Assembly (NCBI GenBank): GCA_017302835.1
Contig: JAFLCC010000009.1
Span: 62,001-126,000, forward strand
From: Deltaproteobacteria bacterium
Lineage (GTDB): Bacteria; Bdellovibrionota; Bdellovibrionia; Bdellovibrionales; Bdellovibrionaceae
DNA: 64,000 nt
Reading direction: 5' to 3'
How positions within the stretch are numbered: the stretch's first letter is position 1; each line of letters starts with the position of its first letter. Below, piece after piece: positions 45,000-54,944 of this stretch. The notes under the pieces are model-generated. The model was not told the origin of the DNA, made no database searches, and worked only from the letters and a program-made list of their open reading frames with translations. A program made the translations under genes and the position numbers.

Positions 45000-45809
45000 T
45001 TAAAATGTTAAGCCCAAATTGGTTTTAAAAAAGGAGATAGCGACACCGCGTGGACTGCTGGTCCCACCCCCCGCAGTGATCGAGGCACTGAGTTTATCAC
45101 AAAGATCTTGATTGGCTCCTTTACCAGAACAACTGATCGTGTAGGTTGAAATGATCACGGAACCTACGCTGCTTTGGACTTTCCCAGCATCGGAGGAATC
45201 TGATTCTGTAGAAGAAACGATTAGAGCTAGTTTTGTAGCTTTTTCTAGATCAGTAGCAGGATTCACTGCCTTTGCCGAGGCAATACAACTTGTAAGGTCG
45301 TAACCTGAGGTTGAAGGTGTGGAGCATTCCGTAGTGCCAAGAATGGAAGCGAAATAATTTAAAAGAGCTGTAGAAAGATAACCAAAGGAAGAAATTAATG
45401 TTTTCCCTTTTGCCCCGGCCTTGAAACAATCGTTAAAAGTGGTGTTCGCATTGGCGGTATCCGTGGCGATGCTTTTTGCTGATGAAAAGGTTATTAGACC
45501 CATAAATCCTGAAGTTCCGGAACTCCCTTTGAGGGAATCAAAAGCGGTTGTGTACTTAGTTGGATTTGCAAATCCTTCTCTGACAAAAGCGGCAGCACAT
45601 CGTATGTTGTAAGAACCTGTCGAGGTAAGGCCGTCAACCTTAGTGACGCAATCCATGGCAGTGCTGGAGGTCGCTTCGTTTAAACATTGTTGGGCATTTC
45701 CGATTTTATCAACGTCCTTTTCTGAACCGCAGGAGCTTAGAATAAAAGGAGTATAAAAAAATAAAACGCTTATAAATAAAACTCGGAAGACTTTTGTTAA
45801 TACTTTCAT
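45000..45809 (-). CDS. Cys-containing lipoprotein, paralogue A
   Basis: The 269-residue protein has a lipoprotein signal with lipobox FILSSC (Cys27). The mature part is Ser/Thr/Ala/Gly-rich with scattered Cys (CLNEAT, AMDCVTK, IRCAAAFVREGF, NDCFKAG, TECSTPS, ISCSGKG, DLCDKL). By eye, IRCAAAFVREGFANPTKYTTAFDSL and the following GFMGLITFSS run parallel to a stretch in the lipoprotein at 47178 (AGAYASKCGLNFVTFVNSL, then PFLFFMQKFTS). It is divergent from the barrel gene at 46041. An outer-membrane partner role is inferred from context. Confidence 0.72.
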   Translation of the reverse strand: MKVLTKVFRVLFISVLFFYTPFILSSCGSEKDVDKIGNAQQCLNEATSSTAMDCVTKVDGLTSTGSYNIRCAAAFVREGFANPTKYTTAFDSLKGSSGTSGFMGLITFSSAKSIATDTANANTTFNDCFKAGAKGKTLISSFGYLSTALLNYFASILGTTECSTPSTSGYDLTSCIASAKAVNPATDLEKATKLALIVSSTESDSSDAGKVQSSVGSVIISTYTISCSGKGANQDLCDKLSASITAGGGTSSPRGVAISFFKTNLGLTF

Positions 45810-46040
45810 TTTTACCTCTGCCGTTCATTTGTATTTCGACTAGTACGATCTCACTAAATTATATCTCTAGTTTGAGTTATAAAGTTATTCTAAAAACAAA
45901 ATAAAGGGATTCAAGAAATTACTCTAGGAACAGGCCTTAGGGCCCGTCTAACAATGAGAATTCAATAAGAACTCATCAAAGGTGGAGTCTTGTTAAGAAA
46001 TAAAATTAAATTTTAGGCAAAATTAGGGCATAATTTAAGG

Positions 46041-47120
46041 ATGAAAAAAGGATTTTTCTTAGTTTTTTTAGCAATTTCTATTCATTCTTTAGCTAGTGAA
46101 AGGGTAGAGTTTTATAATGGGATAAGGCCCTTAGGAATGGGAAATACTCAGGTAGCGACGGTAAATGACGAGACAGGGCTTGTGGTGAATCCTGCAGGGT
46201 TAGGAAAATTAAGAAATTATTTTGGTACGATATTTGATCCTGAACTCGATTTGGGAACTAACGCCATGAATACTTACCGAGCAAAAAGTTACAGCAATCC
46301 TTTTTCGATTTCAGATGTTTTACCAGCGGTGGCACTGACTCCTGGTGACTATTACCATGCCCGGGGACAGGTGTTTCCATCCTTCGTGGCTAAGAATTTT
46401 GGTATAGGAATTTTGGCAAAATATGATTTGAATGCCTTGGCAGAGTCTGCGACGTCCGTAAATACTTTTTACCGGGATGATATCAGTTTATTGCTTGGAT
46501 ACGATTTTAGGTTTTGGGATGGCAGAGTTAAATTTGGTTTTGTTGGTAAGTTAATTAGCAGGATAGAACTGAAAGAAACGGCCTTGGACTCCACTGGATC
46601 TTTGGATACGCCCTCCTTGGTGGCTCAAGATAAAATAAAACAAGGGCTGGGCATGGGAGCTGATGTGGGTATGCTATTGACAGCTCCTTGGAATAATCTT
46701 CCCACCCTGGGGGTTGTGGTCAGAGATGTTGGGAATACGAAATATGATAAAACTTATTTTAACCGGTTAACAACTAATTTAAAACCAGACACAACTCTCC
46801 AGGATATGGATGTGGGGCTTTCCTTTCAGGTCATACATAAGCCAAATGTAAGAAGCATTTGGTCCATTGAATATCAAGGAGTACTCACGGCAAAAGATGA
46901 AGAAGATCCATCGAAACTTTATCATGCGGGTTTTGAAGTCAATTTCGGAGACGTATTTTTCTTGCGGGCTGGTTACAATCAAAGGTATTTCACCGGTGGT
47001 TTTGAATTAGCTTCCGAAAGATTTCAATTTCAAGTGGCCACCTATGGAGAAGAAATCGGAACTTCCAGTTCTCCTAAGGAAGATCGACGTAATGTTGCTA
47101 AGTTCACATTTCGATTCTAA
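46041..47120 (+). CDS. Outer-membrane beta-barrel protein (FadL/TraF-like), paralogue A
   Basis: A signal peptide (FFLVFLAISIHSLA) precedes a beta-rich protein of 359 residues that ends in aromatic KFTFRF, as barrels do. The N-terminal GIRPLGMGNTQVATVNDETGLVVNPAGLGKL resembles the plug-like start of UPF0164/PorV/FadL-type barrels. The barrel at 48013 has RPIRALGMGNVYL and SVNPAALGYV in the same place, so the two are paralogues. Function may be transport or anchoring of a partner lipoprotein. The gene is divergent from the lipoprotein at 45000. Confidence 0.8.
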   Translation: MKKGFFLVFLAISIHSLASERVEFYNGIRPLGMGNTQVATVNDETGLVVNPAGLGKLRNYFGTIFDPELDLGTNAMNTYRAKSYSNPFSISDVLPAVALTPGDYYHARGQVFPSFVAKNFGIGILAKYDLNALAESATSVNTFYRDDISLLLGYDFRFWDGRVKFGFVGKLISRIELKETALDSTGSLDTPSLVAQDKIKQGLGMGADVGMLLTAPWNNLPTLGVVVRDVGNTKYDKTYFNRLTTNLKPDTTLQDMDVGLSFQVIHKPNVRSIWSIEYQGVLTAKDEEDPSKLYHAGFEVNFGDVFFLRAGYNQRYFTGGFELASERFQFQVATYGEEIGTSSSPKEDRRNVAKFTFRF

Positions 47121-47177
47121 TAGTGACAAGGTTGATAAGATATATAATGATAAACGCTCTAAGAGGTAAAGGTGTTC

Positions 47178-48002
47178 ATGGGGACAAAAATAATTGGAAT
47201 ATTTTTTTTATTTTTCATCCTAGGGTGTGGCGGTAATTTATTTAAATTGACAGCCAAGAAGGACACTTCAGAAGCGCTTTATCAGGATGCCAGATCTGCT
47301 TTGAATACCTTGGATTATGATACGGCTATTACTAAACTTCTGGAAATTCAAACAAAGGACAGCACTTATTATTTACGTTGTGAAAAAGTCGATGGAATGA
47401 AAATTTGCCCAAGGGAAGACCTGGCAGGAGCCTATGCTTCAAAATGTGGATTAAATTTTGTAACCTTTGTGAACTCTTTAGCTTCTTCTACGGGGTCCCC
47501 TTTTTTATTTTTTATGCAAAAATTTACATCTGTGAGTGTCGTTCCTGATAAGTGCTATGAGGCTCAAAAGGTGATCGAGACTTTTGGAGCTTCGGCTTCC
47601 TTAAGATCATCTGAGCAAAATTTATTTATGGCTATATTAGGAATGGCAAAGATGGGTACTTATCTTAGAGCCAGTGCGGACACCGATCAAGATGGAAGTG
47701 CCGATGCCACTTATGATTCTTGCGATTCAACAAAAATATCAGACGATTCTTTAAGGCATGTGATTTCTGGGATGGGACTCGTTCTGGACAATTTAACCGC
47801 GGTGACAGCGGTTCTATCAGGAAACTCTTCGGCATTAACAGATCTTGATACCATCAAAGCTACTTGTGGCTCCGCCTGTGAAATTACCGATCCAAATAGC
47901 TCTTCTTTTAACGCCACAGTCACTAGAAATCTTCTAAAATCTAGCGACAAAGGGATAGAAACTTCTTCAGGGTGCACTTTCCCATGTTTGGTTTGTCCAT
48001 GA
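47178..48002 (+). CDS. Cys-rich lipoprotein, paralogue B
   Basis: I take the ATG at 47178, preceded by AAGG, over the in-frame GTG two codons earlier. The product is 274 residues with a lipobox FILGCGG (Cys17). It has a TPR-like stretch (LYQDARSALNTLDYDTAITKL), several Cys, and a DTDQDGSAD segment that could bind calcium. Part of it parallels the lipoprotein at 45000. It lies 57 bases after the barrel at 46041 and 10 bases before the barrel at 48013, all on the plus strand, which suggests a lipoprotein/barrel operon. Confidence 0.75.
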   Translation: MGTKIIGIFFLFFILGCGGNLFKLTAKKDTSEALYQDARSALNTLDYDTAITKLLEIQTKDSTYYLRCEKVDGMKICPREDLAGAYASKCGLNFVTFVNSLASSTGSPFLFFMQKFTSVSVVPDKCYEAQKVIETFGASASLRSSEQNLFMAILGMAKMGTYLRASADTDQDGSADATYDSCDSTKISDDSLRHVISGMGLVLDNLTAVTAVLSGNSSALTDLDTIKATCGSACEITDPNSSSFNATVTRNLLKSSDKGIETSSGCTFPCLVCP

Positions 48003-48012
48003 GGAATAACGT

Positions 48013-49185
48013 ATGAAGAACAAAAAATCATCTCATTCTGTTTTCTTATTTCGGCTGTTGATGAACTTTTTTGTGAATCTGTTTGTGAGTTTATTAGTGG
48101 TGAACTTTGGAATGTCTTGCAGAGTTCAAGCTATGGAATTATATGAGTACAACAGACCTATTCGGGCATTGGGAATGGGAAATGTTTATTTAAATTTTGT
48201 TAAAGATACGGATGCTCCTTCTGTCAATCCAGCGGCCTTAGGATATGTGAGTGGAATCTCTGTTGAGATGGCTAGTTTAGGTTTGGGAGTTAACGGTTTA
48301 GATGCTTACAAAAATTTCAGCAGCTCTCAGGGAGTTAGTTCAAGCTCAGACTACGATAAGTATTTTGGAAAAAAAATCTGGTTAGGAGTGAATGCAAGAT
48401 TGTCAGCGGTGATGCCAAATTTTGGTATTTCAGCCTATGATGATGGGAAAATTTCGATGATTTTAAGAAATACAGCTTTTCCCAATATTGATATGAATTT
48501 TTTGAATGACTATGGGATTATCATCGCGGGAGCCTTTCCTATTGCACCATTGACTTCGATGGGGGTTGCCATCAAACGAATCAATCGCTGGGGAGGGAAT
48601 CAAACCATTGGTTTAAGCACTATCGCCGCAGGAAACTCAAATACTTTAAGAGATGAGTTTGAAAACAAGGGCGTGGGTTATGGCGGAGATCTCGCTTTAA
48701 TGATGAAACTCCCATCGCCGCTGACACCCTCTTTCTCCCTTGTTTGGCAGGATATAGGTTCGACGGCTTTTACAAAGACCACAGGTAACGATGCTCCACC
48801 TCGAATTAAAGATAATCTTCAAGCGGGTGTAGGGGCCGTTCTAGATTTGCCAGGATTAGATATTTCTGCGGGTTTGGAATACAAACATATTAATGATACG
48901 GGAGTGCAAATTGGAAATAAAATTCATACAGGTCTTGAGATTGCTCTGCCATTTATTGATTTAAGAATGGGTACCAATCAGGGGTATGCTACTTTTGGAG
49001 CTGGCTTGAGTTTTTTATTTCTTAATCTTGATGCGGCCTACTACAATGTAGAAACAGGAGAGTATCCTGGCCAAACACCAGAAAATCGCATTATGATAGG
49101 TCTAAGCATGAACCTTTCTGTGGATGCGAATTTTAATTTTTATGGCAGTGACGGTAAAAAACGAAAATTAAAGCAGCGCAGATAA
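48013..49185 (+). CDS. Outer-membrane beta-barrel protein (FadL/TraF-like), paralogue B
   Basis: The 390-residue protein has a long signal region ending near CRVQA, then YEYNRPIRALGMGNVYLNF and DAPSVNPAALGYV, which match the paralogue at 46041 in place and sequence. Alternating polar/hydrophobic beta strands follow (for example DLRMGTNQGYATFGAGLSF). The last residues are basic (KKRKLKQRR), not aromatic, an unusual end for a barrel. It is followed 18 bases later by addB. Confidence 0.78.
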   Translation: MKNKKSSHSVFLFRLLMNFFVNLFVSLLVVNFGMSCRVQAMELYEYNRPIRALGMGNVYLNFVKDTDAPSVNPAALGYVSGISVEMASLGLGVNGLDAYKNFSSSQGVSSSSDYDKYFGKKIWLGVNARLSAVMPNFGISAYDDGKISMILRNTAFPNIDMNFLNDYGIIIAGAFPIAPLTSMGVAIKRINRWGGNQTIGLSTIAAGNSNTLRDEFENKGVGYGGDLALMMKLPSPLTPSFSLVWQDIGSTAFTKTTGNDAPPRIKDNLQAGVGAVLDLPGLDISAGLEYKHINDTGVQIGNKIHTGLEIALPFIDLRMGTNQGYATFGAGLSFLFLNLDAAYYNVETGEYPGQTPENRIMIGLSMNLSVDANFNFYGSDGKKRKLKQRR

Positions 49186-49203
49186 CTTGAAAATTGAAGT
49201 CCA

Positions 49204-51933
49204 ATGTTAGAAATAATTAAGTACAATAATAAAAAAATTGTTGAAAAACATTTTTCTGAAATGGATACCGTCAGCAATTCGTGGGTTATCCCCAATCTTA
49301 AAACAAAAACGGAACTTCAGGAAAAGAATTTAAAGGAAAAAGGGTATAATTTAAGCTCGACAATTTTACGCATAAGAGATTTATGGACTTCTATTTTTCA
49401 TAGGGAATTTAATGAGTATAAAATCATTTCCAATGAGACTTTCTTGATTTTAGTTAAAAATATTCTCGAAAAATATAAAACACAAATACAGTTAGATCTC
49501 ATTGACTATCAGAAAAAATGCAAAGATTTAAATTATTTTATTGGAATGATTTTAGATGATTCATTTGATTTAAATTCCGAAAGATTTATAGAGTGGATGG
49601 ATGTGTTTGATCGAAGAAAATTTCAACTCAAATCAGAGTTGTTAGTGAATCAATTAATAGCCAAAATTTTGATAAATCAAAAAACAATTCCTTTTGACTG
49701 GGTAACGACTTTGCTACAAAATAAAACTCTTGATTTAACTTATTTTAAACAATCTAAATTCTATTTTGATTTAGGCTCGGAAATTTCACATAAAGAGGCA
49801 GAGCTTATTTATCAAATTTCTAAAACTAAAGATGTTCTTATCTTTGAAGCTGATTATGGTTTTAATCATAGATATGATTACCTTTTAAAACCCTATGAGT
49901 ATCTAAATTCCAAATGTTCCAAAGAGTTTAAAAAAAAGATAACCGAAGAAATAAGTGAAAAATCCATACAGCTCCGTCAGTTTTCTAACTCGGTCGCCGA
50001 ATGCAGAGATGTTGTTGGGCAAGTCAAAGAATGGCTGAATCAGGGGATCCCACCAGAAAAAATTCAAATTTTGGCTCCAGAAATTGAAATGTACTGGCGG
50101 CAATTATCTCCACTGTTTAGGTTAGAGAAAGTTCCAGTAAAAAAGGATAAGGTGTTGCCAGTTGTCTCGTTACCTCAAGTGCAAAGAATGATGGCAAAAA
50201 TAAAGTTTTATCAAAAAACGGCCACAGCAGTTGATTTAGAAAAAATTCTTTTTTTGAATAGTTCAAAAAATCAATATCCATACCAGCAGATGAGAAGTTT
50301 ATTTTCGTCGCCTTTTTTGACTTATAACGAGCTGATCGCCAAGTTAATTGAATATCTACCTGGTTTTATTGAAAAAGAATTGGGGAGTGGTTTTGCAAAT
50401 CAACACTTGAACCCCGAAGAAGAAGTCACCCTCGAAAATTTTCTAAATAAATTTTCAAATTTGTTCGAATCTGAATTAAACCAAGAGCAGTTTGATTTTA
50501 TCATCACTCAATTATTAGCAGAAAACTCTTCCACAATCCTATTTCCTGTAAACGATTGGTTCGAATGGCTCAAGTTGAGTTTCTATCAAATGGAGATGAA
50601 AATGGAAGAGAATTCTGTGGGTATTAAAATAGATAGCTTGATGTCAAGCCAGTCCTTTCCTGCAGACTATGTCTATGTGCTAGGGGCTGAAGAGACTCAT
50701 TTTAGTCAGCAGCATCGTTATCAGATTGAACCTTTAGATATTTTAAGTTTAGCATCAGATTTGGGATATTACTTAGATCATCCTGAATTTAATTTTAAGT
50801 CCTATGAACTTGAAACAATTAAAGAAAAAACAAATAAAGAAATGATTTTTTCCTATGCTCAAAGAGATCTTTTAGGGGAAATTACCAACCCCTGTTTCCT
50901 TTGGCAAAGAATGGCCTTTGAGAATAAAATTTTAGAAAAGCATAGAGATATTCAAAAGCAAACGACCTGGGATCAGTATCAAAAAATGGACCCACTCGTT
51001 TTTGTTAAAAAAGCAAACAGCAATGAGGGGGGCATAAATTACGAAACCAGCCTTTCCCCTTCCTCCATTAAAAAGTATATCGATTGCAGCTTTAAATTCT
51101 TTATGGAAAAAGAACTCAAATTGAACGAAACCGACATTGAAGAAATTGATATTTCAAGCAAAGAAAAAGGCCTCTGGTATCATCATGTTTTTCAAAAAAT
51201 TATTGAGGATCAAAATATTTTTTTTAGTTTTTGGCAAGAAAATAATTCTGATGAACAAAGAAGAAATTTTCTGCAACAACATTTTGAGAAGGAGATTCCG
51301 CCTACGGTTTCCAAGGATTTTTGGAGAGTCGTAAGCAAAAAATACTACCAATCCGTGACTAAATTTATCGATCACGAATTAACTTTAAAAAGGAATCATC
51401 CAGGTCTTTCAACTTATCAATGTGAGGCCAAATGGGCCGTCTACTTTGATCTGCAAAACCAAAAATGGGCAAATGAAAAACCAGAGAAGGGATTCTTATT
51501 AAAAGGAAGTATTGATAGAATATTGATTGATGAAAAGACACAAAAAGCCTGGGTAATTGATTATAAATTAGGATCAACCCAGGCCCTGACCTTTCAAAAC
51601 TGGCTTAAAGAAGATCATTGGCAATTGTTGTTTTACGTTTTAGCTGTGGAAAAAGGATGGGTTGAAAACCTCAAGAGGGAAGTGGAATTGGCTCAGTTTT
51701 GGGTTATCAATAAATGGAATATCAAAAAAGGCTTTGCTATTGAACCTGATCAAATTAGGAAAAACTTAATTTCTGCAGAAGAAAAAAAAGAATTATTTTT
51801 AGACTTTGAAAAAAAATTAATCATTTTATTAAATGAAATGCTTTTACATAAGTACATTCCACAGCCAAAGGAAGAAGAGATATGTAAGAGGTGTGATTGG
51901 AGCAAGCTTTGTCGAGCCCCCCACTTGAATTAA
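49204..51933 (+). CDS. addB: AddB-like helicase-nuclease subunit
   Basis: The 909-residue protein lacks an obvious Walker A and ends in a RecB-type nuclease domain: SPSSIKKYIDCSFKFFMEKEL, VIDYKLGS (catalytic D-x-K) and a final CKRCDWSKLC. The Cys in DCSFK plus the three in the end motif match the four 4Fe-4S ligands of AddB. With AddA it processes double-strand breaks before RecA loading. Its last 37 bases overlap the start of the next gene. Confidence 0.85.
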   Translation: MLEIIKYNNKKIVEKHFSEMDTVSNSWVIPNLKTKTELQEKNLKEKGYNLSSTILRIRDLWTSIFHREFNEYKIISNETFLILVKNILEKYKTQIQLDLIDYQKKCKDLNYFIGMILDDSFDLNSERFIEWMDVFDRRKFQLKSELLVNQLIAKILINQKTIPFDWVTTLLQNKTLDLTYFKQSKFYFDLGSEISHKEAELIYQISKTKDVLIFEADYGFNHRYDYLLKPYEYLNSKCSKEFKKKITEEISEKSIQLRQFSNSVAECRDVVGQVKEWLNQGIPPEKIQILAPEIEMYWRQLSPLFRLEKVPVKKDKVLPVVSLPQVQRMMAKIKFYQKTATAVDLEKILFLNSSKNQYPYQQMRSLFSSPFLTYNELIAKLIEYLPGFIEKELGSGFANQHLNPEEEVTLENFLNKFSNLFESELNQEQFDFIITQLLAENSSTILFPVNDWFEWLKLSFYQMEMKMEENSVGIKIDSLMSSQSFPADYVYVLGAEETHFSQQHRYQIEPLDILSLASDLGYYLDHPEFNFKSYELETIKEKTNKEMIFSYAQRDLLGEITNPCFLWQRMAFENKILEKHRDIQKQTTWDQYQKMDPLVFVKKANSNEGGINYETSLSPSSIKKYIDCSFKFFMEKELKLNETDIEEIDISSKEKGLWYHHVFQKIIEDQNIFFSFWQENNSDEQRRNFLQQHFEKEIPPTVSKDFWRVVSKKYYQSVTKFIDHELTLKRNHPGLSTYQCEAKWAVYFDLQNQKWANEKPEKGFLLKGSIDRILIDEKTQKAWVIDYKLGSTQALTFQNWLKEDHWQLLFYVLAVEKGWVENLKREVELAQFWVINKWNIKKGFAIEPDQIRKNLISAEEKKELFLDFEKKLIILLNEMLLHKYIPQPKEEEICKRCDWSKLCRAPHLN

Positions 51934-54911
51934 AAAAAATTATTAGAGCCGGTGCCGGTGCTGGGAAGACAACCACCTTAGTCAATGAGCTTTATCGGTT
52001 TTATGATGATTTCAGAAGGCTTCATCATAAGTTACCAAAGGTGGTAATTACCACCTTTACTAAGAAGGCCACTCAAGAACTTAAAGAAAGATTACTCAAA
52101 AAAGCCATTGAAGAAAATAACGAGGACTTTTTTGTATATGTTAATAACAAAAGTTTGATACATATTTCAACGATTCACGGGGTGTTGCATCTTGTGATTA
52201 AGCAAAGTCTAAATAAATTGGGTTTAAAGTCTGACTTAGAAATCATTTCTGAAAAAGAAGAATATCATATTTATAAAAAGATTTTAAGAAACCTTCTGGT
52301 TAATAATGAAGCGTATAGTGAGCTTATTCAGTTCTATTCCATTTCTGATTTGATGATATTTTGTGTGGAATATTTTCATTTGCTATCCCTTGAGATTCAG
52401 AGTCGTTTTTACCCTCAAGAAAAATTCGCGCTCAGAGTGAATTCAAGAATAAATGAGCTTCTCAAAAAACTGGATAGTTCAAGTTCTCAGCTTATGAACG
52501 AAAAGCTTTCTAAGTCATGGCTAATCTGGTTGGAAACCTTTAAAAAAATGAGAAGTCACCATGCAGATAACTTAGACTTCATTTGGATCAAAGAGTGGCT
52601 GGATTCTATGGGTAATAAACCCAGAAGGGCAAAAGAGTCTGATGTTGATTTGTATTCAAAACAAACAGATTTTATTCTAGCCATCGATGAATTACTTTTA
52701 ATAAGTCAGCGTGGTTACCTCATAAAAAATCTTTTTGTTAAATACCACACGACGATCAGCCTTTTGGAAATATTGGGAAAAGAATTTGCATCTGAAGTAA
52801 GGGAATTAAAGAAAAAAGAATCAGGTATGACCTTAAAGGATATTGAACTCTTAGTTTTAGAAAATTTGAAGGTAGATCCCAATATATTTGACGAGTTTTC
52901 TGAACCATGGGACTTTTGGATGATTGATGAGTACCAAGACACAAGTCCCTTACAAGAAGAAATATTAAAGTCTCTTATTAAATCTAAGGCCAATTTTCTG
53001 GTTGGCGATCCTCAACAAAGCATCTATTTGTTTCGTGGCGCCAGATCAGAGATTTTTGTTAATAAGTTTAAAGAGTATGAAGAAAATGCGGCTACTTTGC
53101 TTTTAAATAAAAATTATCGTTCTTCAGCTGGAGTTTTAGATTTTATCAATCATTTTTTTTCTTATGAATTCAACCAATTTCAAACCATGGAAATCACGAA
53201 GTCTATTTCTCAACAGGAAAATGATGTCGAGTACTTTGAGGTAACCGAAGACGTCGGTACCATTAAGGGAGCTTTAGCACAAATTTTAACACTCGTAGAG
53301 AAGCAAGTGGATCTCGAAGACATTGTCGTTTTATCTCGTACTAACAAAGAACTTATTTTACTTGAAAAAGAATTAAAGAAAACAAATGTTCCCTACTATT
53401 ATCATTCGGGAGGAAATTTTTTTCATAAACGAGAAATTTTGGATATTTTAATATTCATCAAGTTTTTGTTTAATCCACACGACGATGTTAATTTCATAGG
53501 GCTGTTAAGAACACCATGGGTTGGTTTTTCTGACAGTGAAATTCAAAATTTAAAATCCCATCAGAGGGGAAAAAATTCATTTTTCACCTATTTGTATACA
53601 GCGAACTCAGAAATTCGATTCGTTCAGCTTTTTAATTATTTAGAAGATTTTTCAAAAAAAGGCTTAGCTGAAACATTGTTAAAATTTCTTTTTTCATCTG
53701 GACTGTTAGTTACCAGTTTTCATACAGACCCCAGTGGTCAGACTGAGTCTAACATTTGGAAATTTCTTATCTGGGTGGATGAAATAGTTAATGATGAAAG
53801 TAAGGATTTATTATTTGAAATATCACAAGTACTGGATTCTTCCATGGATGAAATGGAACTTGAATCAGAATCGTCAGCACTTCTGGAACCAAAGCGAGTT
53901 CAGCTCATGACGATCCATTCATCCAAAGGTCTGCAATTCAAATACGTAGTGCTCTTATCAGCTGAAAGGCGACCACGTTCTACGCATGTGAAACCATTTA
54001 GTTATAGTGAGGGGCAGAAAGAATGGACTTTTATTCTTAAAAATGAAGAGGATGATTCCAATATTTACACCCCCTTAGCCTATGATATCAAAGAAGAATT
54101 TTCCAAAAGAGAATCTCAAGAATTTTGGCGACTACTCTATGTCGCTCTTACTAGAGCTAAAGAAAAAATCATCATTTTGTCTCCAGAAAGGCCAGAAAGT
54201 CAAAGTTGGGCAGAAAAAATTAAGAAATTTTATATTGATAAAATTCAATTATCAAAAAGGGAAAATCAAGCAAGTGTTTTTAAGTTCGCTTTTAGAAAAA
54301 TAGGAGCTGATGATCTTACAAAGGTTTTGCAGGGAATCCAGGAAAAAAAGCATCAAGGCTATTGCTCCCACTTAGAGGTAGAAAACTTATCTAAAATTTT
54401 TGATTCGGCGGGGTCTGGAGTTCATAAATTTTCATTTTCATTGTTGAAAAATAGATATGAGCCTAAAAATTCAGTTAGTTCATTGATGAAAAAAGAAAAA
54501 GGGATTGCTGCACATTTTCAATATGAAAGGACTTTATCTCATCTAACGGCATTGTCTCAACTGGCTCCTCAGATAGATTGGGAATCTTTGCTAAAGTCTG
54601 GATATAAAGAGTTTGGGTTTTCATATAAAGTTGGCGAGATGCTTTTTGCTGGAAGCATTGATCTTTGGGGATTTACAAAGAAAGACTGTTTCGTTATCGA
54701 TTACAAAACAGGCGACAAAGTCGATACCGTATCCCATTTAAATCAGCTAAAGTTTTATGCTCAATCTTTGCATTATTTAAATTTTATTAAGAAAACTTTC
54801 GTTATCAATTTAATCATCTGTTACATGTCTCAGAAAAAGGTGATCCAAGTTCCGTATGAATTAGTAGATAATGAAACTTTCTTTAAACAGTTGAAGCTGA
54901 ATCAGTTGTAA
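51897..54911 (+). CDS. addA: AddA-like UvrD-family helicase-nuclease
   Basis: The 1004-residue protein has Walker A IIRAGAGAGKTTTLV (near residue 15), FTKKATQELKERL, Walker B WMIDEYQDTSPLQ, VGDPQQSIYLFRGA, LLNKNYRSSAGVLDF, LMTIHSSKGLQFKYVV and LLYVALTRAKEK, the full set of UvrD-type motifs. The C-terminus has FAGSIDLWGFTK and VIDYKTGDK, a nuclease D-x-K. The likely start is a TTG at 51897 that overlaps addB by 37 bases; a later start is not excluded. It forms the break-repair complex with AddB. Confidence 0.9.
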   Translation: MEQALSSPPLELKKIIRAGAGAGKTTTLVNELYRFYDDFRRLHHKLPKVVITTFTKKATQELKERLLKKAIEENNEDFFVYVNNKSLIHISTIHGVLHLVIKQSLNKLGLKSDLEIISEKEEYHIYKKILRNLLVNNEAYSELIQFYSISDLMIFCVEYFHLLSLEIQSRFYPQEKFALRVNSRINELLKKLDSSSSQLMNEKLSKSWLIWLETFKKMRSHHADNLDFIWIKEWLDSMGNKPRRAKESDVDLYSKQTDFILAIDELLLISQRGYLIKNLFVKYHTTISLLEILGKEFASEVRELKKKESGMTLKDIELLVLENLKVDPNIFDEFSEPWDFWMIDEYQDTSPLQEEILKSLIKSKANFLVGDPQQSIYLFRGARSEIFVNKFKEYEENAATLLLNKNYRSSAGVLDFINHFFSYEFNQFQTMEITKSISQQENDVEYFEVTEDVGTIKGALAQILTLVEKQVDLEDIVVLSRTNKELILLEKELKKTNVPYYYHSGGNFFHKREILDILIFIKFLFNPHDDVNFIGLLRTPWVGFSDSEIQNLKSHQRGKNSFFTYLYTANSEIRFVQLFNYLEDFSKKGLAETLLKFLFSSGLLVTSFHTDPSGQTESNIWKFLIWVDEIVNDESKDLLFEISQVLDSSMDEMELESESSALLEPKRVQLMTIHSSKGLQFKYVVLLSAERRPRSTHVKPFSYSEGQKEWTFILKNEEDDSNIYTPLAYDIKEEFSKRESQEFWRLLYVALTRAKEKIIILSPERPESQSWAEKIKKFYIDKIQLSKRENQASVFKFAFRKIGADDLTKVLQGIQEKKHQGYCSHLEVENLSKIFDSAGSGVHKFSFSLLKNRYEPKNSVSSLMKKEKGIAAHFQYERTLSHLTALSQLAPQIDWESLLKSGYKEFGFSYKVGEMLFAGSIDLWGFTKKDCFVIDYKTGDKVDTVSHLNQLKFYAQSLHYLNFIKKTFVINLIICYMSQKKVIQVPYELVDNETFFKQLKLNQL

Positions 54912-54922
54912 GGGCCCTTACA
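54907..54922. terminator. 16-bp perfect palindrome at the addA stop
   Basis: TGTAAGGGCCCTTACA overlaps the addA stop codon and is followed by GAATTTTT. As RNA it makes a six-base stem with a GGCC loop plus a short U run, a possible bidirectional terminator between addA and the convergent gene. Confidence 0.5.
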
Positions 54923-54944
54923 GAATTTTTCCACCGAGCGCGCG

